Shown: piece by piece, positions 31,575 through 40,230 of the stretch | How positions within the stretch are numbered: the stretch's first letter is position 1 | How the letters are laid out: every line of letters starts with the position of its first letter | Assembly: GCA_958477305.1 (NCBI GenBank) | Contig: CAUEFI010000017.1 | Span: forward strand, 3,162 to 67,161 | Reading direction: 5' to 3' | Source: HGM12998 sp900756495 | Lineage (GTDB): Bacteria; Bacillota; Clostridia; Oscillospirales; Oscillospiraceae | DNA: 64,000 nucleotides | Notes under the pieces: generated by a model | Told to the model about the DNA's origin: nothing | Database searches by the model: none | The model's input: the letters and a program-made list of their open reading frames with translations, nothing else | Made by a program: the position numbers and the translations under genes

Positions 31575-33471
31575 GGCGCACCTCTCCCGGGTGTTCCACC
31601 GTATATCCCCCCAGCTCCAGCAGCCGGGCGCGGAAGGCCTCGCTCTTCAGGGTGCGGATGAGCTGACGGACCGCCGGGGTGTCCCAGGCGTAATCCGGAA
31701 TCAGCAGATCGTACTGCTCCACACACACGGGCAGAAACTCCAGATCGTACAGCCGGGCCGCCGAATAGATACCCATACCCGCATCCGCAGTACCCGCGGC
31801 AATCTGGGCCGCCACCGAGGTGTGGGTGAACTCCTCACGGTCGTAGCCATAGACCGCGGCGGGATCCACCCCCTCCTTCCTGCACAGGTAGTCGGCCAGG
31901 ATCCGGGTTCCGGACCCCTTCTGCCGGTTGACATACCGCACGCCGGGCCGGGCAATGTCCCCAAAGCCCTGAAGTCCCAACGGATTGCCCCTGGCTATCA
32001 TCAACCCCTGGGTCCGGCCCACGCACTCCACCTGCCGCAGGCCGCCGTTGGGGAAATATTTCTCCAGATAGGCGGTGTTGTAGGTGCCGTCGGCCTCGTT
32101 GAGCAGGTGGCAGCCCGCCGCGTGGGTCTCCCCCCGGCGGATGGCCATGATCCCGCCCATGGAGCCCACGTGGGACGAGCTCATGTAGATATCCGGGTTC
32201 TCTAGGTGCATCAGGTTGGCCAGCTCATCCAGCAGGGGGTCGTGGCTGCCGATGGCCACCAGGGTGCGGTCCAGTTCGGCCTCAGGCCGAAGCAGGCGGA
32301 CCGTTACCCGCTCCCCCGCCTCATATCCCTCGGTACCCTGAGGAATCTCCAGAATTCCGTCCGCCTTCATGAAGGAGGTGACCACGCCGCTGCCCCGATC
32401 CAGGGGGGCGGCGATCAGCCTGTCCCCCACCCGGCCCATGCGCAGGCGCACAAACTCCTGGTACTTCAGGCCGGAGACCACGGGTCTGGACAGCACGGCC
32501 TCCACTGTGGGAGCGGGGTCCGGCTGGGTCCCGGTACAGCGCTCCACCAGGGGTCTGAGCAGCTGCTCAATGACGATGATGCCGGAGACGGGGTAGCCGG
32601 GCACGCCCAGGATGGGCTTGGCCCCCCGGCAGCCCAGGATGGCGGGCTTGCCGGGCCGGATGGCGATGCCATGGCAGAACACCTCCCCCACCGCGGCGAT
32701 GGCGGAGGCCGAGTAGTCCTCCCGCCCGGCGGAGGAGCCGGCGTCGAGGATCACCATGTCGCACTCGGAGACCGCCCGCTCCAGGGCGGCGCGGATGTCC
32801 GCCTCCACATCTCTGACGATGGGGTAGGTCCGTGGAAGGGCCCCCCACTGCGTCAGCATAGCTGAAAAGATGGCGGAGTTAAACTCCATCACATCCCCGG
32901 GAGCTGGGTCGGGCGTGGGGGGGACCACCTCGTCGCCGGTGGGAATAATGCCCACCACCGGTCTGGCCAGCACCTCTACCTCCAGTACGCCGCCGGCGAT
33001 CATGGCCCCGATAGCGGCAGGGGAGACGGCGGTACGTGCGGGCAGAAGCATCTCTCCCGCGCAGACGTCCTCTCCAATCTGGCGCACATGCTGCCAGGGG
33101 GCGGCCGCCTCGCGGAGCAGGGCCTCGTCCCCCTTCCACACCACGTCCTCCACCATGACCACCGCGTCCCGCCCGGCGGGCAGCGGATCTCCGGTGTCCA
33201 CCAACTCATACCGGCCCGGCCCCAGGCGTACCGGGGTGGTTTCGCTGGCGCCGAAGGTATCCGCCGCCGTGACGGCCAGCCCGTCCATGGCGCAGGCCGG
33301 ATAGTGGGGCGCGCAGATCCGGGCGTAGACCGCCCCGGCGGTCACCCGCCCGCAGGCCGACTGCACCGGGACCATCTCCGTGCGCGGGGCGAGCCCCCGC
33401 TCTGTCAGCAGGGACAGATAGTCCCGCCTGGCCTGCTCCAGCGGCAGGTTGGTCAGATAGGAAAAGCCCAT
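31564..33471 (-). CDS. moeA: MoeA-like molybdopterin biosynthesis protein with C-terminal substrate-binding domain
   Basis: 635 residues from ATG 33471 (AGGAGG, 7-nt spacing; the ATG six bases upstream is too close). Residues 1-400 are MoeA: CAMDGLAV, GIIPTGDEVV, LDAGSSAGREDYS and the GVPGYPVSG loop, for insertion of Mo into molybdopterin. From about 420 a periplasmic-binding-protein fold follows (VAIGSHDPLLDELANLM; MSSSHVGSMGGIMAIRRGE; NRQKGSGTRILADYLC), as in the COG1910-type fusions, possibly a molybdate or effector sensor. No signal peptide, so it is cytoplasmic. Confidence 0.88.
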   Translation of the reverse strand: MGFSYLTNLPLEQARRDYLSLLTERGLAPRTEMVPVQSACGRVTAGAVYARICAPHYPACAMDGLAVTAADTFGASETTPVRLGPGRYELVDTGDPLPAGRDAVVMVEDVVWKGDEALLREAAAPWQHVRQIGEDVCAGEMLLPARTAVSPAAIGAMIAGGVLEVEVLARPVVGIIPTGDEVVPPTPDPAPGDVMEFNSAIFSAMLTQWGALPRTYPIVRDVEADIRAALERAVSECDMVILDAGSSAGREDYSASAIAAVGEVFCHGIAIRPGKPAILGCRGAKPILGVPGYPVSGIIVIEQLLRPLVERCTGTQPDPAPTVEAVLSRPVVSGLKYQEFVRLRMGRVGDRLIAAPLDRGSGVVTSFMKADGILEIPQGTEGYEAGERVTVRLLRPEAELDRTLVAIGSHDPLLDELANLMHLENPDIYMSSSHVGSMGGIMAIRRGETHAAGCHLLNEADGTYNTAYLEKYFPNGGLRQVECVGRTQGLMIARGNPLGLQGFGDIARPGVRYVNRQKGSGTRILADYLCRKEGVDPAAVYGYDREEFTHTSVAAQIAAGTADAGMGIYSAARLYDLEFLPVCVEQYDLLIPDYAWDTPAVRQLIRTLKSEAFRARLLELGGYTVEHPGEVRRAF

Positions 33472-33522
33472 TGTCATTCCTCCTATGGATTGCGTCTGAT
33501 GCAGCCGCTGCGCGGGCAGCCC

Positions 33523-34746
33523 TCAATCCGTGCCGAAAATCGTGACGGACACCTCCAGGCCGGCGGGCACACCCTCGCAGTCCCTGGGGATGCAGAAGTA
33601 GCCGTCCGCCCCGGCCAGGGCGGTGATGAGCCCCGACTTGCTTCGGATAGGCTCCGCCCAGAGGTTCTTCCCCTCCGCCCGGAGCAGGACGCCGGTATAC
33701 TGCGCCCGGCCGTGGTTGGCCCCCACACTCTCCGCAAGGCGGGCGGTCACTTGGCGGCGGCGCCAGCGCCGTCCCTCCAGGGTAAATACCAGCGGGCAGG
33801 CAAAGAGATGCGCGCAGAACAGGGCGGCCACCGGGTGGCCGGGGAGGCCCAGCACCGGCCTGCCGCCGGCGCTGCCCAGCAGGGTTGGCTTACCCGGCTT
33901 CATGGCGACGCCGTGGAAGAGCACCTCTCCCAGGGACTCCAGCACCCGGCAGGCGGCGTCCTTCGCCCCCACCGAGCTGCCCCCTGAGATCAGAACCAGA
34001 TCGCACGTCTCCAGCGCCCGGACCACCGCTGCGCGGAGCAGCGCCTCCTCGTCCCGCACAATGCCAAAGCATACGCAGTCAGCTCCCGCCTGGGCCATCA
34101 GCGCCGCCAGCATGCCGGAGTTCACGTCCCGTACCTGTCCCGGCCCTGGGACCTCCCCGGGCGCCACCAGTTCGTCCCCGGTGGAGATCACTCCTACCCG
34201 TACCCGGGGCGCCGCCGGCACCTCTGTCCAGCCCAGGGCGGCCAGGGCTCCGATGTCCTGCGGCTCCAGCCTCCGGCCGGCGCGGAGCACCATGTCGCCG
34301 GGCTTCACGTCGTCTCCCCGGAAGATCAGGTTGTGCCCCGGAGCCGCACTCTTGAGGATACCGACGGTGCCGTCTCCGTAGTCCTCGGCGTACTCCAGCA
34401 TCTGCACCGCGTCGGCCCCCGCGGGCAGCATGCCGCCAGTGGGTACGGCGGCACAGGTTCCCGGCTCCACCCGCAGAGCCGTCCCCTCCCCCATGGCCAC
34501 CTCGCCTACCCGGATGAGCAGGGCGGGCATTGCATCGGAGCAGCCAAAAGTGTCGGCCGCCCGTACGGCATAGCCGTCCACGGTGGAGCGGCAGAAGCCG
34601 GGCACATAGGCGCCGGCCTCAATATTCCGGGCCAGCACCCGGCCCAGGGCCCCGGACAGGGGCACCTGCTCCGGCGGCCGTTCCAGCGGGCGAAAGGCGG
34701 TCTGTATGATCTCCAGCGCCTCGTCGGGCGTCTTGACACGCAGCAT
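33523..34746 (-). CDS. moeA: Molybdopterin molybdenumtransferase MoeA
   Basis: 407 residues from ATG 34746 after GGGAGGG. Full MoeA set: STVDGYAVRAADTFG, GMLPAGADAVQ, VGVISTGDEL, SGGSSVGAKD, and LPGHPVAALF. Catalyses Mo (or W) ligation to the dithiolene of molybdopterin. It is the first gene of a minus-strand unit with the second moeA and the GlpA-like pair, and diverges from the hesA/moeB-type gene. Two moeA copies may separate Mo and W, or serve different target enzymes; this is inference. Confidence 0.92.
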   Translation of the reverse strand: MLRVKTPDEALEIIQTAFRPLERPPEQVPLSGALGRVLARNIEAGAYVPGFCRSTVDGYAVRAADTFGCSDAMPALLIRVGEVAMGEGTALRVEPGTCAAVPTGGMLPAGADAVQMLEYAEDYGDGTVGILKSAAPGHNLIFRGDDVKPGDMVLRAGRRLEPQDIGALAALGWTEVPAAPRVRVGVISTGDELVAPGEVPGPGQVRDVNSGMLAALMAQAGADCVCFGIVRDEEALLRAAVVRALETCDLVLISGGSSVGAKDAACRVLESLGEVLFHGVAMKPGKPTLLGSAGGRPVLGLPGHPVAALFCAHLFACPLVFTLEGRRWRRRQVTARLAESVGANHGRAQYTGVLLRAEGKNLWAEPIRSKSGLITALAGADGYFCIPRDCEGVPAGLEVSVTIFGTD

Positions 34747-34836
34747 GGGCAATCCCTCCCAATATGGCCTTGTATCCTGCGGCCGATTCCATTACAATAT
34801 CGATAGAGACAGACATTTCACAAGTGAAAGCGAGTG

Positions 34837-35532
34837 ATGGATGTGAAGGCGCGCTATCTGCGCAATTTGGGCGCACTGACCGAGGCCGAATGCCTGGCCC
34901 TGCGGCAGAAGAAGGTCCTTGTGGCGGGCTGCGGCGGCCTGGGGGGGTACCTGCTGGAGTACCTGCTCCGTCTGGGCGTGGGGGCGATCACGGCCTGCGA
35001 CGGGGACGTCTTTGAGACCGGCAACTTAAACCGTCAGCTGCTCAGCACCCCGGCGGTGCTGGGCAGCTCCAAAGCCGGAGAGGCTCTGCGCCGGGCCGCA
35101 GAGGTCAATCCTGAAGTCTGCTTTCAGGCGGTCCCGGAATTCCTCACCCGGGAGAATGCCCCCGCGCTGCTGGCCGGCTGCGACCTGGCCCTGGATGCTC
35201 TGGACAACGTGGAGAGCCGGCAGATGCTGGCCCGGGCCTGCGCCGCTCTGAACATCCCCCTGGTTCACGGCGCCATTCAGGGCTGGTATGCCCAGGTGGC
35301 GGTAATCCCCCCCGGCTGCGATCTGCTGGACCGGCTCTACCCGGCAGGGGAGCCGGCGGCCGGCGACAAGAGCAGCCTGGCATTCACCCCCGCCCTGTGC
35401 GCCGCCCTCCAGGCCTCCGAGGCGGTAAAGCTCCTGTGCGGCCGGGATTCCCCCCTGGCAGGCAAGCTGCTGTGCGCCGATCTTCTAAACCAGGACTACG
35501 AGGTACTCTCTCTCCCCCCAGAGTCTGTTTGA
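34837..35532 (+). CDS. HesA/MoeB/ThiF-family E1-like adenylyltransferase
   Basis: 231 residues from ATG 34837. Nucleotide motif VLVAGCGGLGGYLLEYLLRLG, then ITACDGDVFETGNLNRQLL with the Arg/Asp of the adenylation site, and DLALDALDNVESR. These enzymes activate the C-terminus of ubiquitin-like sulfur carriers; next to moeA genes, a role in molybdopterin synthase activation is likely. The CxxC zinc motif of full MoeB is not evident, as in the shorter HesA type. Its stop codon lies inside the terminal repeat of the IS remnant at 35520, so the last few residues may be altered. Confidence 0.85.
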   Translation: MDVKARYLRNLGALTEAECLALRQKKVLVAGCGGLGGYLLEYLLRLGVGAITACDGDVFETGNLNRQLLSTPAVLGSSKAGEALRRAAEVNPEVCFQAVPEFLTRENAPALLAGCDLALDALDNVESRQMLARACAALNIPLVHGAIQGWYAQVAVIPPGCDLLDRLYPAGEPAAGDKSSLAFTPALCAALQASEAVKLLCGRDSPLAGKLLCADLLNQDYEVLSLPPESV

Positions 35533-35852
35533 AAGCCATCAAAGTAACCAAACTCAGGGCTGTGAGGATATCTTCCCATACCCCGGCTTTTGTTCAGGCC
35601 CGGAAGCGGCTGTATACACTCTGCCATGGCCTGAACCGCTCCGGCAGATCCCGCCATGGAATCCGGTGTTCAGCCAATACAGAGCTGTGCTGAGCATTTC
35701 ACGGTTGCTTTTTCTCCTTACGGCTTCTTTTCAGGCGGGAATAAATTCTTGATCCTATTCCATTGCTTTTCGCTGATTTCATGTCTTTTCATGTGCTTCA
35801 TTTTATCATTTTGGCACTTTACACACAATATCGAAGTTTTCAAACGGGCTCT
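35520..35852 (-). mobile_element. IS5-family remnant, left flank of island
   Basis: Ends AGAGTCTGTTTGAAAG (35520) and, on the other strand, AGAGCCCGTTTGAAAA (35852) form imperfect terminal inverted repeats of a 333-bp element. Inside, on the minus strand from ATG 35792, a broken transposase starts MKRHEISEKQWNRIKNLFPP; after a frameshift it matches the IS5 N-terminal pattern (NREMLSTALYWLNTG). An inverted relative lies at 46815-47093. Confidence 0.7.
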
Positions 35853-35877
35853 AATATGACGGTTCTTTGACAGACTA

Positions 35878-35957
35878 AATTCCAATCAAATGGCTGATAT
35901 CAGCCATTTGATTGGAATTGCGGGCCTGCGGCCCACGAATAAACCGCCCTGCGGTTT
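35878..35957. repeat. 42-bp perfect palindrome followed by two hairpins
   Basis: 35878-35919 is a perfect palindrome (half: AATTCCAATCAAATGGCTGAT at most 20 shown as AATTCCAATCAAATGGCTGA). Then GGGCC-TGC-GGCCC (35922-35934) and AAACCGC-CCT-GCGGTTT (35943-35959). No gene reads through convincingly. It sits between the IS remnant and the regulator gene; it may be a transposon end, a recombination site or a regulatory structure. Confidence 0.5.
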
Positions 35958-36201
35958 ATTCAGCAGACATGATTATGGCGTATCTGAAAAAATCCGTAAT
36001 AAAGGTTCTCGTAAAAATTTTGAAAAATCCTTTGGGATTGGGAGAAGGATTGCAAAAGGCCCCCCGGGGATGAGAAAAGAATTTTTCTTGTTCTTAAGAA
36101 AACGTCTGCTGCAACAGAAATCCATTCTATGCTCCCGATCTCAGACCGGTCTGCCGGACGGCGGCGTTGAAGCCGCTGGATGCCGGAGAGAGGAGAAAGT
36201 C

Positions 36202-37416
36202 ATGTCTTTAAACCGTGAAATGGCGGAAGAGATTTTTCGAAAGCTCAGATCTGTCCAGCCTGCTCCCTTTCAATTGACAAATCATCGGGGCATCATTCTT
36301 GCATCTGAAGATAAGGGGCAGGTGGGGAAACGAGATGGCCGGGCTGCGGCGTGCTGTATGCGTCCATTTAACGAGGCGGCCTCTTATGCCTTGGATGCAG
36401 GCTGCAGCACCGTTATCCCGTTTTGCCGGCACAACCGGATCGTGGGGACTATTATTTTGGAGCGGACAGCAGACGAGAAGGCCCAGGCCTGCCTGCCGCT
36501 GATGAAAGCCGTAGTGGAGCTCATGCTGGAGCGGAAGGAGAACTGGAAGCTGCAGGAGGAGATACACAGCTCTAAAAATGACGCAATCTCCCTTTTAATA
36601 GGAGTTCATCCCCGGGATACAAAGCCTTTGCTCCAGGAGTTGGAGCGCTACAATATCGATCTCTCCGTTCCCCGTACCTCTCTGCTGCTCCAACTGTCCA
36701 AACGGGAGACACTGGATCTCCCCAGCGGTGAACGGAAGATTATTTTGGACGAGAAGCAGTATGATATTTCTGTGAGACGTTTTTTAGACAGCCTTTTTGG
36801 ATATTTTCCATATCAGCAGGATCTGTGCATGATAGACCTGGCAAAAGCGAATGCTGTAATTCTGGCCACCGATCGGGCCCGGACATCCGAGGACAACGCC
36901 ATGAAACTCTTTGAGCTGTGCCGCAAGCTGGAGGAAATCGCTGAGCGGAATTACTTCCTGACCTTCCAAGCGGTGGTTGGCATCCGTTGCCTGGCCTTCC
37001 CTGATTATGAGCGACAGTATGAGCAGTTGAACCTCCGCCTAGCCTCCGGTAAGATGCTCTACCCGGAGCGGAATGTGTTCTTGGGGAATTCCATTGTCCT
37101 GGGGAACTTTATCACCCACACCAGCAAAAAGGTTCTCTATAATATCACAACCTACGTCTATCAGAAGCTCCTGAACTCCAAGGATCGGGAAGTTCTCCTA
37201 GAAACCCTGCGGATTTACTACGAAAGCGATATGAGCCTGACCCAAACAGCCCAGAAACTGTATATCCACAAGAATACGGTTCAGCACCGGTTCAAACGCA
37301 TTGAGGAATTGACCGGATTTTCCGTCCACACTGCGGATGGATTTCTCACGCTGCGGCTAGGCTTATTATGCTACAGCCGCCTCAAGTCGAAAGATTCTGC
37401 CTCACCCAATTTGTAA
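36202..37416 (+). CDS. CdaR/PucR-type transcriptional regulator
   Basis: 404 residues from ATG 36202 after GAGAGGAG; the open frame extends upstream without a site. N-terminal diacid-recognition-like sensor (MAEEIFRKLRSVQPAPFQLT, then IPFCRHNRIVGTIILERT), a central GGDEF-like degenerate region, and a C-terminal PucR-type HTH (LRIYYESDMSLTQTAQKLYI, then HKNTVQHRFKRIEELTG). CdaR regulators answer to sugar diacids and related organic acids. It precedes, behind its own terminator, the island operon it probably controls. Confidence 0.85.
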   Translation: MSLNREMAEEIFRKLRSVQPAPFQLTNHRGIILASEDKGQVGKRDGRAAACCMRPFNEAASYALDAGCSTVIPFCRHNRIVGTIILERTADEKAQACLPLMKAVVELMLERKENWKLQEEIHSSKNDAISLLIGVHPRDTKPLLQELERYNIDLSVPRTSLLLQLSKRETLDLPSGERKIILDEKQYDISVRRFLDSLFGYFPYQQDLCMIDLAKANAVILATDRARTSEDNAMKLFELCRKLEEIAERNYFLTFQAVVGIRCLAFPDYERQYEQLNLRLASGKMLYPERNVFLGNSIVLGNFITHTSKKVLYNITTYVYQKLLNSKDREVLLETLRIYYESDMSLTQTAQKLYIHKNTVQHRFKRIEELTGFSVHTADGFLTLRLGLLCYSRLKSKDSASPNL

Positions 37417-37445
37417 AAAACCACAAATTTCTCTCTTCAATTCCG

Positions 37446-37484
37446 GAAACCGTTGTTTTTCCAAACAACGGTTTCTTTTCTTTT
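37446..37484 (+). terminator. Terminator after the CdaR-type gene
   Basis: GAAACCGTTGTTT (37446-37458) pairs with AAACAACGGTTTC (37463-37475), followed by TTTTCTTTT. The operon downstream therefore needs its own promoter. Confidence 0.85.
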
Positions 37485-37627
37485 GAGGGGAATTGTTGTT
37501 CATATATACAATGAATCTCATTTCCCACTCTGATAGAATGGGCCTACAGCGGGAGGGGGACGCTCTTCTCCGCCTTTTTGCCGGCCGACAATACAACCGC
37601 AAAAATCAATTCTGTGGGGGATACTTT

Positions 37628-38689
37628 ATGAAGAAAATCGCAGTTATAGGAACCGGCGGGACAGGCTATACCGTTGCTGCGGAGCTCTCCCTAAGAGGGT
37701 TTGAGGTTTGGCTTTGCGATGCTACACCCGTGGAAGGCGAGGCGGCATATATTGAGCAGAACGTGGAGGTGAAGCTCACTGGAGCAATGGAGGGCACCGC
37801 CACCGTCCGTGCTGTCACCAACGACCCGAAGGCGGTATTGGCGGATACGCAGCTAGTCATCTGCTGTACCATTTCCAACCTGGACGAGCAGACCGCCCGC
37901 TTTATTGCGCCGCACCTGTACCCGGGGAGCGCCGTGCTGATCAGCGCTGGAAATCTGGGCGCGCTGATCTATCACCGGGTATTCCAGGAGTTGGGTATTA
38001 AGGATCCCATCGTGGGTGATACCTGCGGCAATCTCTTTTCCTGCCGCAGGCTGGGTGACCGGGTAGCCTTCGCGGGCAACGGGTACAGCCCCAAAAAGGT
38101 CGCGGCGTTCCCAGTCCGGGACACGGGAAAGCTGATCAAAGCCTTTGAGGGGATCTATGAGCTGATCCCTGCCAGCTCCCTTCTGGAAACCACCTTTAAC
38201 GCGCCCAACCTGCTCAGCCACATCTCGCTGACCATCGTAAACGCAGGCGCGATCGAGAATGCAAAGGAGCCCTATTATATCTTCAAGCAGGGCATTTGCC
38301 GCAGTACGCTGAATCTGGCGGACGGGATGTGGGCAGAAAAGAAGAAGGTTATGGACGCACTGGGCCTGCCCTGCGCCCCATCGCCCTCCGGCAACCACCG
38401 GAAGTATGCAGATCCCACGGTTCACCAGTTCGATCACTTTAAAAACCTGATTGGCCCTGACAGTATGTCCTCCCGGTATATCACCGAAGACATCCCCATT
38501 CTGGGATGCTTCTTTCTCTCCATGGCAAAGGCGCTGGGGGTGGAAACCCCGCTGTACGCCGCGATGGTAAAGGTTGCGGAGGCCATCAACCAGACGCCCT
38601 ATTACCAACAGGGCAGGACTTTGGAAAACCTGGGGCTCAATCACCTGCGGGGCGTCCAGCTAATCCGGTATTTTAAAGGGGACGTGTAA
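37628..38689 (+). CDS. Octopine/nopaline dehydrogenase-family NAD(P) oxidoreductase
   Basis: 353 residues from ATG 37628 after TGTGGGGG. N-terminal Rossmann fold (KKIAVIGTGGTGYTVAAELS), DTQLVICCTISNLDEQ, and the C-terminal catalytic domain with the NAPNLLSHISLTIVNAGAIE segment containing the His of the opine dehydrogenase dyad. Such enzymes reductively condense an amino acid with a 2-oxo acid, or act in reverse in catabolism. First gene of the island operon. Confidence 0.82.
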   Translation: MKKIAVIGTGGTGYTVAAELSLRGFEVWLCDATPVEGEAAYIEQNVEVKLTGAMEGTATVRAVTNDPKAVLADTQLVICCTISNLDEQTARFIAPHLYPGSAVLISAGNLGALIYHRVFQELGIKDPIVGDTCGNLFSCRRLGDRVAFAGNGYSPKKVAAFPVRDTGKLIKAFEGIYELIPASSLLETTFNAPNLLSHISLTIVNAGAIENAKEPYYIFKQGICRSTLNLADGMWAEKKKVMDALGLPCAPSPSGNHRKYADPTVHQFDHFKNLIGPDSMSSRYITEDIPILGCFFLSMAKALGVETPLYAAMVKVAEAINQTPYYQQGRTLENLGLNHLRGVQLIRYFKGDV

Positions 38690-38725
38690 AGAAAAGAGAG
38701 AAGACACCGAGAGGAGAATCTGACT

Positions 38726-40202
38726 ATGGGCAAAATAAAACTGGCAAAAAGCACTTCTCCTATTCAATACATTCATATAGCGATCTCCGTTCTGTTTATG
38801 TTCGGCTTTGGATACCTGCCGCCCTTTTCCACTGTGACGCCTCTGGGCATGAAGCTACTGGGTATCTTTATCGGTGTGATCTATGCCTATTCCACCTGTG
38901 AGATTGTCTGGCCCTCTCTACTGGCTATCATCGCTTTCGCCATGAGCGGATATATATCAGGCCTTGAGCAGGCCGTCTCCCTGACGATGGGCAGTTCCCT
39001 GGTGTTCCAGGTTATCACACAGTATTTCACCACAGGCGCTATTGTCATCTACGGCGTGAGCAAATGGCTCATCCGCAAGACGCTGTCCATCAAGTCCCTC
39101 CACAACAAACCGTGGCTGTATACCTGGTGTTTCCTGTTTTTGACGATGTGGGGCTGCATCGTGATGGAAACCATTCCGCTCTTCCTGTTGCTTTACAGTA
39201 TCTGGAACGATATCGCGGAAAACTGCGGCTACGAAAAAAAACAGCAATTTCCGCTACTTCGGGTTTGGCGGGATCCTCCTGGCTGAAATGCTGGGCGTGG
39301 CCATGATGCCCTATAAGAGCTGGCAGCTGGGCCTTGCCACAAGCTGGGCAAATGTCACCGGCGTCAAGATCAATCTGGGGGAAATGTTTATCTGCACGGC
39401 CATCATCGGCATCTTTGCCATCAGCGCGTATGTGTATTGGGGGGCAAAGCTCTTTAAGGTGGACTTTTCCAGAATGAAGGCATTTGATGTGGAAAAGCTG
39501 GGGGAGGAGAGCAAACGCCTGCGCCCCAGGTGCCGCCGTATCCTCGCAGTTTATCTGCTCACGGTGGTGCTGGCGCTGTTTGCCGGCACCTTCCGGAACA
39601 ATCCGGTAGCAAACTTTTTGAATACCACCCTGACCGTTGCCGGGCTGTTCTGCGTGTGCACCGCCATTCTGATGATTCTTCCCTCCGGCGAGGGCGATGG
39701 AAAGCCCGCCATTGTGTTCAACGATATCAAAAATACCGATGCGGCCATCAGCTGGCCTGTGATCTGGATGGTGGCGGTCACCATTCCTCTGGCCACTGCC
39801 GTTACCTCGGAGGGCACCGGCATTTCCGAGTGGCTGAAGTTGGTGTTCACCCCTGTATTTGGCGGGCGAGGCGGCGTACTTATGATGCTTCTGGTCATTG
39901 TGATTATGGTGTTCCTGACTAACGTGGGCTCCAACATTGCGCTGGGCAATCTGATGATCGCCGTAGTCAGCCCCTTCGTTATGTCGTCCGGGCTGAACCC
40001 CATGTTCTTCGGCTGTGCACTGATCTATGCCTGCAACATCGGCATTTTCCTTCCCGGTTCCTCCGCTCCGGCGTCTATTTTCCACGGGCGCAGTGAAATC
40101 CCCGACGCCAAGAAGCGGATGAAAACCGCCGGCTTTGCCATTCTGCTCTATACGCTGGGAGCCTGTGTGGTCTTTACTGCAGCCATGCTGATTACCAACT
40201 GA
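38726..40202 (+). pseudogene. SLC13/DASS-family anion permease, split by a frameshift in an A8 tract
   Basis: Two consecutive frames, 38726-39286 (MGKIKLAKSTSPIQYIHIA...) and the rest ending 40202, together give about 491 residues with some 11-12 spans and the SLC13-like TNVGSNIALGNLMIAVVSPF and NIGIFLPGSSAPASIFHG motifs. The frames join if one A is removed from the run of eight at 39234-39241: the protein then reads through EKNSNFRYFGFGGILLAEM. It may be a sequencing error, a true inactivating indel, or slippage-tolerant expression. Family members carry di- and tricarboxylates with Na+. Confidence 0.8.
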
Positions 40203-40230
40203 GCTGTCAACATTGAGAGGTGCAAACACG

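Noticed and set aside
39090..40229. 379-codon minus-strand frame in the permease region
   Set aside because: His/Gln/Gly-rich nonsense composition opposite a membrane protein; a shadow.
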